Source of the DNA: Ovis canadensis
Taxonomy: Eukaryota > Chordata > Mammalia > Artiodactyla > Bovidae
Assembly (NCBI RefSeq): GCF_042477335.2
Contig: NC_091250.1
Span: 60,333,384 to 60,397,383, forward strand
Direction of reading: 5' to 3'
DNA length: 64,000 nucleotides
The translations under genes and the position numbers were made by a program. Shown piece after piece: positions 1 to 11,305 of this stretch (position 1 is its first letter; each line of letters opens with the position of its first letter). The notes under the pieces are model-generated. The model saw only the letters and a list, made by a program, of their open reading frames with translations. It did no database searches and had not been told where the DNA came from.

Positions 1-727
1 GGAGAATGGAGGCCCCACAGGGTTCTTACTCTTGTGGCCCTCACCGTCCAATGAGCTGAGCCCCGCAGTAAAGTCAGCAAGCAAACACGTGGATGAGACG
101 ATGTGAGGTGATTGCTAGAGAAACAATTCCGCCCTGTGATAGAGCGCGTGGGAAGGGTGGGAATCTTTTAGGAAGACTGTTGGAGGTGGTAAGATTTGAA
201 GTTATACCCAAGTGACAAGGGGAAGGAATCATACAGTCATCTAGAGTCAGATTTATTTAAATTTCTCAACATAAAACAAAAGCTTAATGGCAACCTTAGG
301 GAACGGCACTCAGAGTATCCCGTAGCTACGAAATTCTCCTGAAGTGTGTATGAGAGAGCGCAGAGAAGGGACAGCAGAGCTGGAGGGCCCAGCCCTGCCT
401 CTCCATGCTGCCTTAGGAGGCCTATCTGGGACCTATCTACAAATGGGTTTGTGAACTTACCTAAGGAGAGTCTGCTGCAAACATGAAATGGAGTAACATG
501 GGCGGCGCAGGACGCTGGAGCTGCTGTTGACCTTGACGCCGAGTGTCTGGCTGGCCTGGCCCATTGAAGGGTCAAATCTGGGCTATTGACTTTGGTTTCA
601 CTGGGCTCCCCTGACCACCTGTGACCTCTCTCAGCTCTCAGGTGGTGTCGTTGCTGAGGTAGAGACTCCATGGTGGGGGGATGGGGGTGAGGGGATTCTT
701 CCTTATACATTGCTGCTCTTGACAATA

Positions 728-898
728 AATAATACTAACAACAGTGGGCCAGACACTCTACAGCCATCCCCTAGCTTCATCCCCCTCTGATCTCTTCTGT
801 CCATTTTACAGATGTGGAGACTGAGGTTCTGAGAGGCTAAGGAGCTTGGTGAAGGCCACACAGCAGCCAGGCATCTAGCTCTATGTTGCAGCCACAGG
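728..898 (+). repeat. MIR SINE relic
   Basis: Shows the MIR core order: a conserved block like ccattttacagatgtggaga, then ctgaggttctgagaggctaa and aaggccacacagc. Diverged, as expected for a repeat over 100 million years old. Confidence 0.8.
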
Positions 899-1117
899 CT
901 GGCCCTCACCCCAGGGGCTCAGCCATCCCCCTCAGGAGTCCCCCTCCCCTCAGGGAGACCAACTCCCTTTGTCTTTCCCTGGTTAACTCTGACCTCACTC
1001 AGATTCCAGTGACATCACTTCCTCAGTGAAATGCCCCTATCATGGGTACGCCAAACCACCGGTCAGAGCTATGACTGCACACTATCCATGCGATCACCAG
1101 CGTCCTGTACCATATAG

Positions 1118-1272
1118 GGTTAAGAGCCCAGTTTGCACATCAGGCATGTGGCACTGAAGCAACCATCCTGGGCAAGTTCTTTAGCCTCCATCCCCCTCAG
1201 TTTCCTGGGCTGTAACAGGAGGAACGTAGCAATAATGACCTCACAGGGTAACAGTCCCGATGATGAAATAAA
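1118..1272 (-). repeat. MIR SINE relic
   Basis: Reverse-oriented MIR: tgggcaagttctttagcctc, ctcagtttcctgggctgtaa, then aataatgacctcacagggt in the expected order. Confidence 0.8.
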
Positions 1273-2635
1273 CCAATGCTGCTACCTCTGTGTTTGCAGA
1301 AAATGCCCCACAGGTCTCACAGAAGGGCCCAGTAGGCCGACCTCCCTACTGCAGGCTCCCCCCGGGCAGGAAGACCTGGTGGAGCAGGCCTACAGCCGGC
1401 ATCTGGGGAACGCAGCGAGGTGTCACGATCACCATCCCATTTCACACTCCAGCCCGCGTTCACACAACTGGGAGAGGGGCTCTGAGTCTTGTGCGTGCCC
1501 CTCGTGGCCACTCCTTGCTGCCCTTTGGGACTTTTCTCCCGTCTGTCGGGTGAAAGTCCACAGTCCAGGTGGGAGAGGTGGCAGGAGTGTCACAGAAGCT
1601 CCAAGGGAGGCCCATGTCCACACCCTCTCCCCTACCAGCGCCGCAGGGGCCGTGCAGACTGCACCCAGGCCCCAAGCAGTGGGCAGCAGAGGGGCTGAAG
1701 GGCACTCCAGAGGGGGCAGGAAAGCCCAGTGGGCCAGACACCCCCGCCCTGGTCAGTGGGACCTTCCGCCAGGCCTGAGGCTCCTGGACACAGGATCCTG
1801 ACAGAGGGCCTCCCAGCTGTCAGCCGCCCTCCTGTTTTTACCTTGTTCCTTAATTTCCCCAGGGCCTGGCGTGTGGCTTGGGTCTAATGATTTTCTGTGA
1901 AAACTCCACCAGGGGTGTGTTTTTCTGTGTCTTCAAATGGAGGACTAATCCAGCCAGACCGTCTCCATTGCCCTCCCTTCACCCTCTCGGACCAGACCAG
2001 CCAGTCTTTTTTTTTTTTTTTTCTCTTGAATTTAAGAGCCTTGCAGACACAAAGATCCTTTTAGCTTTTAACATATTTAATAATTTATTATTTCTCTGAT
2101 ATTTTGGTAAATGTATTCCTCAGATCATGCCTCTGCATCTCCCGTTTCCAATTTGCACCTACCTGACATGGTTTATATTACAATCCATTGATGCTCTTAA
2201 GGCAGGGTTTCCTCTTTTAACACTTCTTTATAGCCCTAATGAACCTCTATGCTTCATTTACTCAAGAAGACAGCTCTCTCCCCCTTTTACACTTGCCTGC
2301 TTACAGGCATACAAATCACATGTGTCACTAATACAGTGTTGGTTTTCCCTGCGTTGGTTCCTTTTAACATGTTTGCCCTTCAGCCTGCTATTAACCAGTT
2401 TCTTCCTACTTTGAAAAACTTGCTCTTTTAAATTTCATCATTCAGTTTTTTCCTCGGGGATTTTACCCTTTATTAAGAAGTCAAAACCAATTCTGGAGCA
2501 ATCATAGACATAAAATAGTCTCATGAATCTTTTGTATCCTCCAACTTGACACAGGAATAGGCACACAGCAGAGATACTGTAAACACCCAGTGTGGCCAGG
2601 ATGGTCCACAGACGATTTTTCAAGAGGCAGGGCGA

Positions 2636-2872
2636 GGCAATGTTTAAGTACACAGGTGCAAAATCTGATTGCATGGATTGGTTTGAATACTGGTTTTTAG
2701 CCCACATTAGCTATGTGACCACAGGCAAATTACTCAAATGGTCTGTGCTTTCGTTTCCTCAGCTCTAACATGGAAGAATCATTCTACCATCTTCCAAGGC
2801 TTGTTGCAAGGATTAAATAACTAAAGCACTTAAGATGGTTCCTGGCTGAGCAAGCTCTGAATAAACAGCGCC
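2636..2872 (-). repeat. MIR SINE relic, nearly full length
   Basis: Reverse MIR: gctatgtgaccacaggcaaa, tttcgtttcctcagctctaa, and aaggattaaataactaaagc in order. Confidence 0.8.
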
Positions 2873-4387
2873 TTTGTTATCACTGCCTGCCTACTATTTG
2901 CAAGACTTTCAGATTCGCAATTACCTTAGATCACAGACTCAGGCAAATCATCTCTTTCCCCTCCCCTCAAAATTAAGAACCACACATGATAATAAGATCT
3001 TGGTCCTGGTTTTCTACACAAGGACTCAGGGGTGTGGAAGGGCCCCTCTGGGTGACCTCGAGGCCAGCATGTGTAAAATGGGAAGAATGCGTCGTCTCGT
3101 GCTGGGGAAAGCATCCCAAATCCCCGTTCTCAGATCTATCACCTCCATGTAAATAATTTCTCAACTGGGTTCATCTAAAATGAATCGCCCACCCACTAGT
3201 TCTGAATAGTTGCTAACAAGCCAATAGAAGCCATCAGTGCTAAGGATGGGTCGACTCAGGTGGCAGAGGCAGAAATGTCCACTAGGGGGCGAGTGCGCTC
3301 ACTCCTGTTCCCTATGGTGGCTCAGTCCCAGAACCAGGGAGGGAGAGCAGGCATGTTTCCGACACCCGCTCCAGCTCCTTCTCTGTGTGTACTACTGTCT
3401 ATAATCCCCCACTGCCTCAACTCAGGGAGTTGTATTAACTACATATTAGACCTGAGAAGTCTGAGGCCTACCTGCCCAGGAGCAGAGAGCTGAGAGGAGA
3501 AACTGCAAGGGAACCTAGATTTCTCTGACTCTACCAGGGCTGCCTGGAGGAAGGGAAGGTGTGCAGACGCTGACAGCGTGGTGGGCACATGCATCTTCCT
3601 CCTAAAAGGAGTACAGGATAGGGCCTATTTCCCAAAGTGTGTCCCCTGGAACACTAAGTCCTGGGAGGTGCCCTGTAGTAACAGTCTGGCTAACACAAAT
3701 CTGTGGCCTTTGGTATTCTCTCTGAAGTGCACAGTACACGTTAGTTTGTTAAAGGTTCTGATAAGTCCTGCAGTCAAGAAAATTGTTTGACTTTTTTAAG
3801 CATCAGCCTTCCCCTGGTTTACCTGACATCAGGGTTTTTATATACATATGACATCTGTTAATGTTCACTTTGAGAAATGCTGGTTTTGGCATAATAAAAG
3901 TGAGACAAATAAGAGACATAATGAAAGTGAAGAAATGGAATTTTACCCACGTGATAACGAACTGACATAGACGTCTCAAGGACAGAGGAAAATGTGTCCT
4001 AGCAAGACGTTCACAGAGAGTCTGAATTATGAAACAGAACCAGAGCCATTAAGAAACATAAAGTCTTTATGATATGAAAAAGCCATTTCAGCATTCAGGA
4101 TGACTCCTAAATATTAATATAGCCCAGAAGACAAAACAAAATGGCAGTCAGGTTCCTTCATACCATGGGGTACAAAATCTGTATTTTATTAGCTCATGCT
4201 CAGAGCTAAGATCTTTGCATGGAATGAGAGTTTATTTATAAAGTTGCTGTGTTCATCAAAGTGATCAGGTGTTTGCTAAGACTTAGCATTGAGTTGCTTA
4301 AAGAGTTCAGTCCATGCAGCACTATTTACAATAACCAAATTACAGAAACAACTTGTGTTCCTCCACAGATGAATGGATAAAGAATAT

Positions 4388-4436
4388 ATGGTGTGTATGT
4401 ATATATACATATATACACATACATACATACATATAG
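4388..4436. repeat. TG/TA/CA microsatellite
   Basis: Alternating purine-pyrimidine run (gtgtatgtatatatacatat and onward), inside the L1 3' segment at the usual site of an ATATAC expansion. Confidence 0.8.
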
Positions 4437-4453
4437 TGGGATGCCATTATTTG

Positions 4454-4680
4454 GAGAATCACATTACTGACTGAAGCTTCCCAGACTGCTCAGTGGTAAA
4501 GAATCCACCTGCCAAGCAGGAGATATGGGTTCCATTCCTGAGTCAAGAAGATGCCCTGGAGAAGGAAATGACAACCCACTCCAGTATTCTTGCCTGGAAA
4601 ATCCCATGGACAGAAGAACCTGGTGGGCTACAGTCCATGGGATCACAAGAGTCTTGTGATGACTTAGCAACTAAACAACA
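4454..4680 (+). mobile_element. Bov-tA SINE with unusual 5' leader
   Basis: The body is the tRNA-Glu-derived head (gctcagtggtaaagaatcca) plus a Bov-A unit (ctccagtattcttgcctgga; ctacagtccatggga), ending gcaactaaacaacaa. Because it interrupts a recognisable L1, the insert boundaries can be seen: L1 sequence stops just before a leader of about 28 nt (ggagaatcacattactgact) that canonical Bov-tA lacks. A similar leader precedes the SINE at 17016. Confidence 0.8.
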
Positions 4681-5211
4681 ACCATTTAGCCATAAGAAGG
4701 AAGGAAATCCTATCATTTGCAACAACATGGTTGGACCTTGAGGGGAATATGCTAACTAAAGTAAGTCAGAGAAAGAAATATTGCATGATTTCATTTGTAT
4801 GTGGAATCTAATAAACAATACAACAATAAAACTCAAAGAAAAACAGTTTTTGCAAGATTTGTGGTTAGTGAAGCAGGCATGGATTGGAGGAATTGGATGA
4901 AGGTGGCCAAAAGGTACAAACTTCCAGTCATAGCTGGAAGTATATAAGTAAATATTGGGATGTCATGTACATGACATAATAACTACAGTTAATGCTGCTG
5001 TGAGGTACATTTGAAAGTTGTTAAGAGTAAATCCTAAAAGTTCTCGATCATGAGGAAAAAGTTTTTGTAACTATATGAAGTAATGGATATTATCTAAACT
5101 TACCATGGTAATCATTTCACAATACATGTATATCAAGTCATTATGTGGCACACCTTACACTCATACAGTGCTCTGTCAATTATAGATCAATAAAACTGAA
5201 AATTAAACAAA

Positions 5212-6225
5212 CTGTGGAAAATTCTTAGAGAGGGGAATACAGACTACCTTACCTGCCTCCTGAGAAATCTGTATGCAGGTCAAGAAGCAACAGTTAAAAC
5301 TGGATATGTCGGGAAAGGAGTACATCAAGGTTGTATATTGTCACCCTGCTTATTTAACTTATATGCAGAGTGTATCATGTGAAATGCTGGGCTGGATGAA
5401 GCACAAGGTGGAATCAAGACAGCCAGGAGAAATAGCAATAACCTCAGATATGCAGATGACCCACCCTTATGGCAGAAAGTAAAGAACTAAAGAACCTCTT
5501 GATGCAAGTGAAAGAAAAAGTAAAAAAGTTGGCTTAAAACTCGACATTCAGAAAACTAAGATCATGGCATCTGGTCCCATCACCTCATGGCAAATGATGA
5601 GGAAACAAATGGAAACAGTAAGAGACTTTACTTTTTTGGGCTCCAAAATCACTGCAGATGGTGACTGCAGTCATGAAATTAAAAGATGCTTGTTCCATGG
5701 AAGAAAAGCTATGACCAAGCTAGATAGCATATTAGAAAGCAGAGACATTACTTTGCCAACAAAGGCCTGTCTAGTTAAAGCTATGGTTTTTCCAGTAGTC
5801 ATGTATGGATGTGAGAGTTGGACTATAAAGAAAGCTGAGTGCCAAAGAACTGATGCTTTTGAACTGTGGTGTTGGAGGAGATTCTTGAGAGTCCCTTGGA
5901 CTGCAAGGAGATCCAACCAGTCCATCCTAAAGGAGATCAGTCCTGAGTGTTCATTGGAAGAACTGATGTTGAAGCTGAAACTCCAATACTTTGGCCACCT
6001 CATATGAAGAGCTGACTCATTTGAAAAGACCCTGATGCTGGGAAAGATTGAAGGTGGGAGGAGAAGGGGACGACAAAGCATGAGATGGTTAGATGGCATC
6101 GCCGACTCAATGGACATGAGTTTGGGTAAACTCTGGGAGTTGGTGATGGACAGGGAGGCCTGGCACACTACAGTCCATGGCGTCACAAAGAGTCGGACAC
6201 GACTGAACAACTGAACTAAACTGAA
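5212..6225 (+). mobile_element. BovB (RTE LINE) 5'-truncated fragment
   Basis: Encodes, with breaks, the BovB reverse-transcriptase palm/thumb and C-terminal region: FGHLI, CWRRFLRVPWTARRSNQSIL and YGCESWTIKKAE are clear between 5564 and 6007. The 3' end is the typical gagtcggacacgactgaac. It abuts the end of the L1 at 5210 directly. Confidence 0.9.
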
Positions 6226-6314
6226 AACTGAAAAGAATTTAAACCAGTATATAGAGGATTACTCAGTAAAACAAATTCAAGTCAGCTTGAAATAAATTCA
6301 TCAAAACACAAACC

Positions 6315-6412
6315 AAAAAAAGAGAAAAAGAGAGAAAAAAGGAAAGAAAGAGAAAGGACGAGGAGAAAATTAAGAGGGAGAAAAAGAAAGAGGAAGGAAG
6401 GAAATAGAAGAG
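6315..6412 (+). repeat. Polypurine (A/G-rich) tract
   Basis: About 98 bases almost entirely A and G, with only a few interruptions (an isolated C near 6359 and TT near 6371). Low-complexity sequence following the BovB fragment. Confidence 0.9.
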
Positions 6413-7044
6413 TCCACAGTGACAGATGGTGAGACCCACGGCTGGCCCTGAACCCTGCCTTCTCCAGGTCAGTGAGAGGCAAGAGGAGACACATAGGGAA
6501 CCAGCTGCTGCTGCACAGCTGGACGCGCAGGCCTGCCCCCGAGTGGACCTGTGGTCAGTGCCAGAACCCAGCAGCCTATGCTGACCGCATGCCTCCGCAC
6601 ATACAATAACTACAGCTTGCTGTTGCCGGCGAGTTAAGTGTAAATCCTTCCATACATAAGCCCTCCTTCCAGTATGTGTGAATCTGAACTGGCCCTAGTG
6701 GCCTGCCTGATCAAGACAATGCAGCCGCAAGACTGCTGTGGCACCTCTGAGGCCAGGCATTGCAGCATCTGTCAGTTTCCTGGGACACCTTCTTAGAACC
6801 CAGCCCCTCTACTGTGAGTACAATGCAGCCACGTGGAGCTCCAGCTGAGCTCCAGACACATGAGAGAGCCACCCTGGAGGGAATCTGCAGGCCCCAGTCA
6901 AGTCGTCTCAGCCACGGACCCCCCCACACCCCACCCAGCCAAGCCTTCCCTCCAAATAACCTGACCGGCCACGCATGGAATGTGGTAAGACGGTTGCTTT
7001 AAGCCACTGAATTTGAGGCCATTTTTAAGAGCAACAGATAACCG

Positions 7045-7225
7045 GAGCACAGTTTTACTGAGCTCCTGCTATATGACAGGGATCAAAACAGGCAAGTGCT
7101 CTTGTGTGTTACTTGCTGCCGTCTTCACTAGAGCCTCCGTGAGGCAGATATTTAATCAGAAATATGTCAGAATTAAGACTTTGGCCTTGGGTGAACTACG
7201 AAACTTACCCAGAGTCACACAGGAA
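7045..7225 (+). repeat. MIR SINE relic
   Basis: Forward MIR features: actgagctcctgctatatga near the start and acttacccagagtcacacag at the end. Confidence 0.65.
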
Positions 7226-7974
7226 CCCTGTTTTCTCTGTCTTGAAAATCTTGAATGATAGGAAGCTCTTGAGGGGAAGAACCCATGAAATATGCTAGGG
7301 ATATCATAGGTGGGAGACAAGCAGTGAATGGTGAGTTTGTGTGGGTCGCAAGGAATACACCTCAGGTTCTGCCTTAAAATAAATGTTGTAGGCAATGGAG
7401 ACTTTTCATGAAAACATGTGCTCCCTCTGGCTTCAGTTTTATCATCGCTCTGCGACTGAACAGAAAAATGGAGGGAGAGAACATTTTCACAATATTACAA
7501 ACGTTTTCCCCTTTAAATTACCAAGGCTAGCACACCAACTGCGCCCTGGCATTTGTCTTTAATAACAGCACCCATGCATTTAGCACCTACTACCTATAAG
7601 CGTCGCTTCAGGTGCGTCACCTGTCCGGTAACCACAGGCACATTTCCTTACATTTGTAAGTGCTTTTGAGTTCACAGACTACATTTACCCACATGCTCAT
7701 TTCATCGTGAGAGCAGATGCTTTTCCTCGGGAGCAAACAGAGCCAAATTAATCAACAGATAATTAATATTTATCAGGTACCACCTATGTGATTGAGAAAT
7801 ATGATCCTTCCTTGCTTCCCTCCCCCTGCTAGCGAGCTGATTTCCTCTTGCTTTCTTACTTAACAGCTTGCATTGTAACGGCGTATGCATGATTCCTTCC
7901 TGAGTCTATAAGCTTCTCTTGCATATACGAAGAGCCTAAGCGCCATGGTTGGGGAGAAGAGCAAGCACCATCAG

Positions 7975-8022
7975 TGGGAAGGATGGATAGATGGATGCAT
8001 GCATGCATGGAAGGATGGAAGG
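7975..8022. repeat. GGAT/GCAT simple repeat
   Basis: A run of ggat and gatg units with a central (ATGC) stretch, gatgcatgcatgcatgg. Confidence 0.8.
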
Positions 8023-8029
8023 ACTGTAT

Positions 8030-8700
8030 GTCTAAGTGGTTAAAAAGAGTTGAGAACTGTGGAATCACCCAGTCCTTGACCATGTGATGTGGGCTAGGTC
8101 TTAACCTTTCCAAATGGAGATTCTATTACTTTTATAGAGTTGTTGTGGTTATTGTAGAGTCTCTCAAGTCATGTCCAACTCTTTGTGACCCCATGGACTG
8201 CATGCAGCACGCAAGGCTTCCCTGTCCTCCACTATCTCCCAGAGTTTGCTCAAACTCATGTCCACTGAGTCGGTGATGCCATCCAACCATCTCATCCTGT
8301 TGCCCCCTTCTCCTGCCCTCAATCTTTCCCAGCATCAGGTTCTTTTCCAATGAGTCAGCTCCTCTTTGCATCAGGTGGCCAAAGGATTGGGGCTTCAGCA
8401 TTAGTCTTTCCAATGAAAATTCAGGGTTGATTTGCTTTAGGACTGACTGATTTGATCTCTTTGCTGTCCAAGGGACTCTCAAGAGTCTTCTCCAACACCA
8501 CAGTTCAAAAGCATCAATTCTTCAGTTCACAGACTTTTTTATGGTCCAGCTCTCACATCTGTACATGACTACTGGAAAAACTATAGCTTTGACTATGTGG
8601 ACCTTTGTCAGCAAAGTGATAACTCCATAGAGTTACTGGGGATTAAATGAAATAATACATATCTCTTATAGTGGCTGATACATTATTAACTCTCAAATGC
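8030..8700 (-). repeat. MIR relic split by BovB
   Basis: 8040-8125 (gggctaggtcttaacctttc) and 8627-8700 (ggggattaaatgaaataata) are consecutive parts of a reverse-oriented MIR, separated by a BovB insertion. Confidence 0.6.
8142..8626 (-). mobile_element. BovB 3' fragment with target-site duplication
   Basis: Reverse-oriented BovB 3' end; on the minus strand it reads RVPWTAKRSNQSVLKQINPE and QSFGHLM. It is flanked by the direct repeat ATAGAGTT at 8134-8141 and 8627-8634, which marks the insertion into the MIR. Confidence 0.88.
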
Positions 8701-9039
8701 AGAAGCTCTGAAGAGGAGGAGGAAGATTCTTCAGAGGGTAAAGAGCTGGAAGAAGAGAAGAAAGAAGTCAGCCCAGGGAAGCACCTGCCTACTGTGTATG
8801 AGCAACAAGCAGATGCTTCTAGACTCTCCCCCTAGGTATTTACACCTAATGTGGTACCCGCTCTTTTGTTCAACCACTTCTTTCCTAGCTTGCCGGGTTG
8901 ACTGAGGCCAACCAGTCCCTCTGTAAAGCATGCTGACAATGCCCAAGGCCCATGAAATGCTGAGTGGGTTTGCTCTGCTTGAGTTCACCCACATATTCCC
9001 CCAAACTGAGTCAATCTTTTGTTTCCAAGATCTGTGGAT

Positions 9040-9170
9040 GGCAGTTTAATTTATTCAAACAACAGACACTCGAGCACCTGTGATGTGTGGGCACTGTTCC
9101 CTGCTCTGGTGAGTAAGACAGAGAAGGCCTGCCCTCAGGAACCTTCTATTCCAGTTATACTTCTTTCATT
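9040..9170 (-). repeat. L2-like LINE 3' relic
   Basis: The plus strand reads like the reverse of an L2 3' end: attcaaacaacagacactcg, gggcactgttccctgctctg, gccctcaggaaccttctatt. Confidence 0.55.
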
Positions 9171-9291
9171 TCATACTTAAATCACAAAGTAGGAAACTAA
9201 TGAAAAACAAGTGAGCAAAAGAAGTTCTCGTTCCTATGAAAACCAGTTGAAATGTTTTGCCATGACTGAGGAGACTAAGTTGCTAGAAGAA

Positions 9292-9511
9292 TGTGTGCTA
9301 AGTCACTTCAGTCGCGTCTGACTCTCTTTGCAACCGTATGGACTGTAGCCCCGCCAGGCTCCTCTGTCCATGGGATTCTCCCGGCAAGAATACTGGAGTG
9401 GGTTGCCACGTCCTCCTCCAGGGGATCTTCCCGTCCCAGGGATTGAACCCATGTCTCTTGTACCTCCTGCATTGCAGGTAGATTCTTTACCACTGAGCCA
9501 CCAGGGAAGCT
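9292..9511 (-). mobile_element. Bov-tA SINE
   Basis: Complete reverse-oriented Bov-tA: starts as gtgctaagtcacttcagtcg and ends ttctttaccactgagccacc followed by agggaagc, the reverse complement of the tRNA-derived head. Confidence 0.9.
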
Positions 9512-9839
9512 ACTGAATTTGGTGTGGACCAGACAATCCGATAGTGTTAGGGAAACTGGTGAAAATCCAAGATTCACCTTTGCAGGTGTATTCAAGTTCT
9601 TGCTGGTCTTTAAAGAAACCGAAAACAGAAGTTAGAGATGACTTCAGTGTATGGCTTGTGCAGACAACAGACAACAAGAAACTTGAACCAACAGACATGG
9701 ACTGGTGGGACACTGGTGAGGCAAGCGAGGAGCCCAGGGTGCAGATTCACAAGAGGACTTGCTGTCAACACTGTGCGAGCACAGAGTGGCATCTGACAGT
9801 GAGCACCTCCTTTTATTTTGTGCCCTAAGTATCTCACTT

Positions 9840-9963
9840 TGGAGAAGGCAACAGCAACCCACTCCAGTATTCTTGCCTGGAGAATCCCATGGATGGATGA
9901 GCCTGGTAGGCTACAGTCCACAGGGTCGCAAAGAGTCGGACACGACTGAGTGACTTTACTTTC
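9840..9963 (+). mobile_element. Bov-A monomer SINE with perfect target-site duplication
   Basis: A Bov-A unit without the tRNA head (ggagaaggcaacagcaaccc to acacgactgagtgacttt). It is flanked by the perfect 13-bp repeat AAGTATCTCACTT at 9827-9839 and 9964-9976, so the head was absent at insertion and not lost later. Confidence 0.9.
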
Positions 9964-10146
9964 AAGTATCTCACTTGCCTTCCCCTGGGACCAGTCCCGC
10001 CAGGTGGTCTCAGATCAATGTATGTTTTAAGGTAAAACACTGATGGGATATAACATTTTTAAAGATCCATCATTTAAGAACAGAGTTCCAAATGGAGAAT
10101 CTGTTGGGAAGAGAGAGCTTCTGCAGGATCAAAAATATGTATTCAG

Positions 10147-10274
10147 AGAACTTTCTGGTGGTCCAGTGGTTAAGACTCCACGTTTCCAATGCAGGGGGTG
10201 TGGGTCTGATTCCTGTTTGGGGAACTAAGGTCCCACATGCTGGGATGCCCACATGTGAAGCAGCCAAACATGTA
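10147..10274 (+). mobile_element. CHR-type tRNA-Glu SINE
   Basis: Ctttctggtggtccagtggt, aatgcagggggtgtgggtct, ggggaactaaggtcccacat: the head and middle of the cetartiodactyl CHR SINE. A short repeat tattcag lies on both sides. Confidence 0.8.
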
Positions 10275-10287
10275 TATATTCAGCTTC

Positions 10288-10440
10288 TATAATACCAGCA
10301 AGCATTTATTGAGCGTTTCCCACGGATCGAGCAATGCTCTAAGCACACAGTGTGTTAACTCATCAATCCTCTGCTTCTTTCCAGATCCCAGTGTTGCTAT
10401 TCCTATTTTGTAGATCAGGAAACAGACACGATGAGCGCAG
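10288..10440 (+). repeat. MIR SINE relic
   Basis: Agcatttattgagcgtttcc, atgctctaagcacacagtgt, and ttttgtagatcaggaaacag in MIR order. Confidence 0.75.
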
Positions 10441-10977
10441 GCACCTGGTCACAGCATCTGGCTGCAGGGTCTCATTTCTCCGAGGAGCCCCTCACACTCA
10501 GAGGCCACGTGAGCCATGCAGGGCTTGACCGCCCCCACCTCATGCTCTACCAGCTCCCCTGTCCAGACAACCAGCAGGGTTTCAGCTCCTTGGCCACAGA
10601 GACTGGCTCAGGGATGGGTACGGAGGATCCCAGCAGATGCATCTTGAGGCCAGGGCTCCCAAGAAGAGCCACTGTTTTCTCTGTTGAGACAGCTGCCAAT
10701 GAAGTTGATGAGATATCGGTGGCGTACCCAAGAAAAGCCTGAAAAAGCCAACAGGGAGAGGAAAGCAGGAGCAAGAGGAGAGGAGAGACCAAGTTCCGAG
10801 GCCATTGTCTGAGCTTTGGCTGGAGCCTGCCTAAAGCCAATGTACCCCCAGATTTTTCTACTGTGTGCACCAAACAGTCCCCGTTTTACTTAACACTATT
10901 TGAGCTGGGTGTTCTGTCATCTACAACCAAATTTTTTCTAATTAAAAAAATGTCTAATCACAGTCTCTTTTCTGAAT

Positions 10978-11305
10978 ACTTTGATCATTGAATGAGTATT
11001 TGTTGAGAACTTAACAGGTATCTGGCCCCAAACTATATGCTCAAAGGGAAATTATCAAGTGTAAGGACACAGTACCAGGACTTCCCTTGCAGTCCAGTGG
11101 TAAGACTCTTGCTCCCAATGCAGGGGGCCAGAGGTTTGATTCCTGGTCAGGGAATTAGATCCCACATGCCACAAAGATCAAAGATCCCATGTGCAGCCAC
11201 TAAGATGGGCACAATCAAATAAGTAAAATAAATAAATGTTTTATAAAAATTTTAAAAAGACATACTTTCTGCCAACCAGGAACTTACTGTCTCAGTGGGA
11301 GTGAT
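10978..11305 (-). repeat. L2-like relic split by a CHR SINE
   Basis: Gaatgagtatttgttgagaa on the left and ccaggaacttactgtctcag on the right fit one reverse-oriented L2 3' end with the SINE between. Confidence 0.55.
11080..11258 (+). mobile_element. CHR-type tRNA-Glu SINE
   Basis: Acttcccttgcagtccagtg, aatgcagggggccagaggtt, tcagggaattagatcccaca, then an A-rich aaataaataaatg tail. Confidence 0.85.

Larger units (their letters stand above)
1..4285. other. Intergenic DNA, no gene supported
   Basis: Downstream flank of DHX15. It contains three MIR relics, entered separately. 1300-1860 is moderately GC-rich and carries a 222-codon open frame without recognisable homology. 3600-3900 looks like a decayed, unassigned mammalian repeat. 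I see no coding gene or RNA gene. Confidence 0.6.
4286..5210 (+). mobile_element. L1 3' end (end of ORF2 and 3' UTR), split by a SINE
   Basis: The left part (gcagcactatttacaataac, cagatgaatggataaagaat) and the right part (ggaaatcctatcatttgcaa, caacatggttggaccttgag, through a cattatgtggcacacc-type end) read as one L1 tail interrupted by the Bov-tA at about 4454-4680. A TA/CA microsatellite (4388-4436) lies in the left part. Stops are abundant; it is a dead fragment. Confidence 0.8.
6226..8029. other. Intergenic DNA, no gene supported
   Basis: Holds a polypurine tract, one clear MIR and a GGAT-type simple repeat, entered separately. 6430-7020 is unique-looking with no recognisable gene, and 7560-7640 may be another short MIR piece. 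Confidence 0.6.

Noticed and set aside
237..725. 162-codon open frame on the minus strand
   Set aside because: No domain or homology recognised and low-complexity composition; no supporting gene structure.
1133..1801. 222-codon open frame on the plus strand
   Set aside because: Starts inside a MIR relic and lies in a GC-rich stretch where several overlapping frames stay open on both strands; composition, not coding, explains it.
5671..6210. 179-codon open frame opposite the BovB at 5212
   Set aside because: It is the antisense shadow of BovB; the same shadow frame appears opposite most other BovB copies (for example 18820-19470 and 62174-62707).
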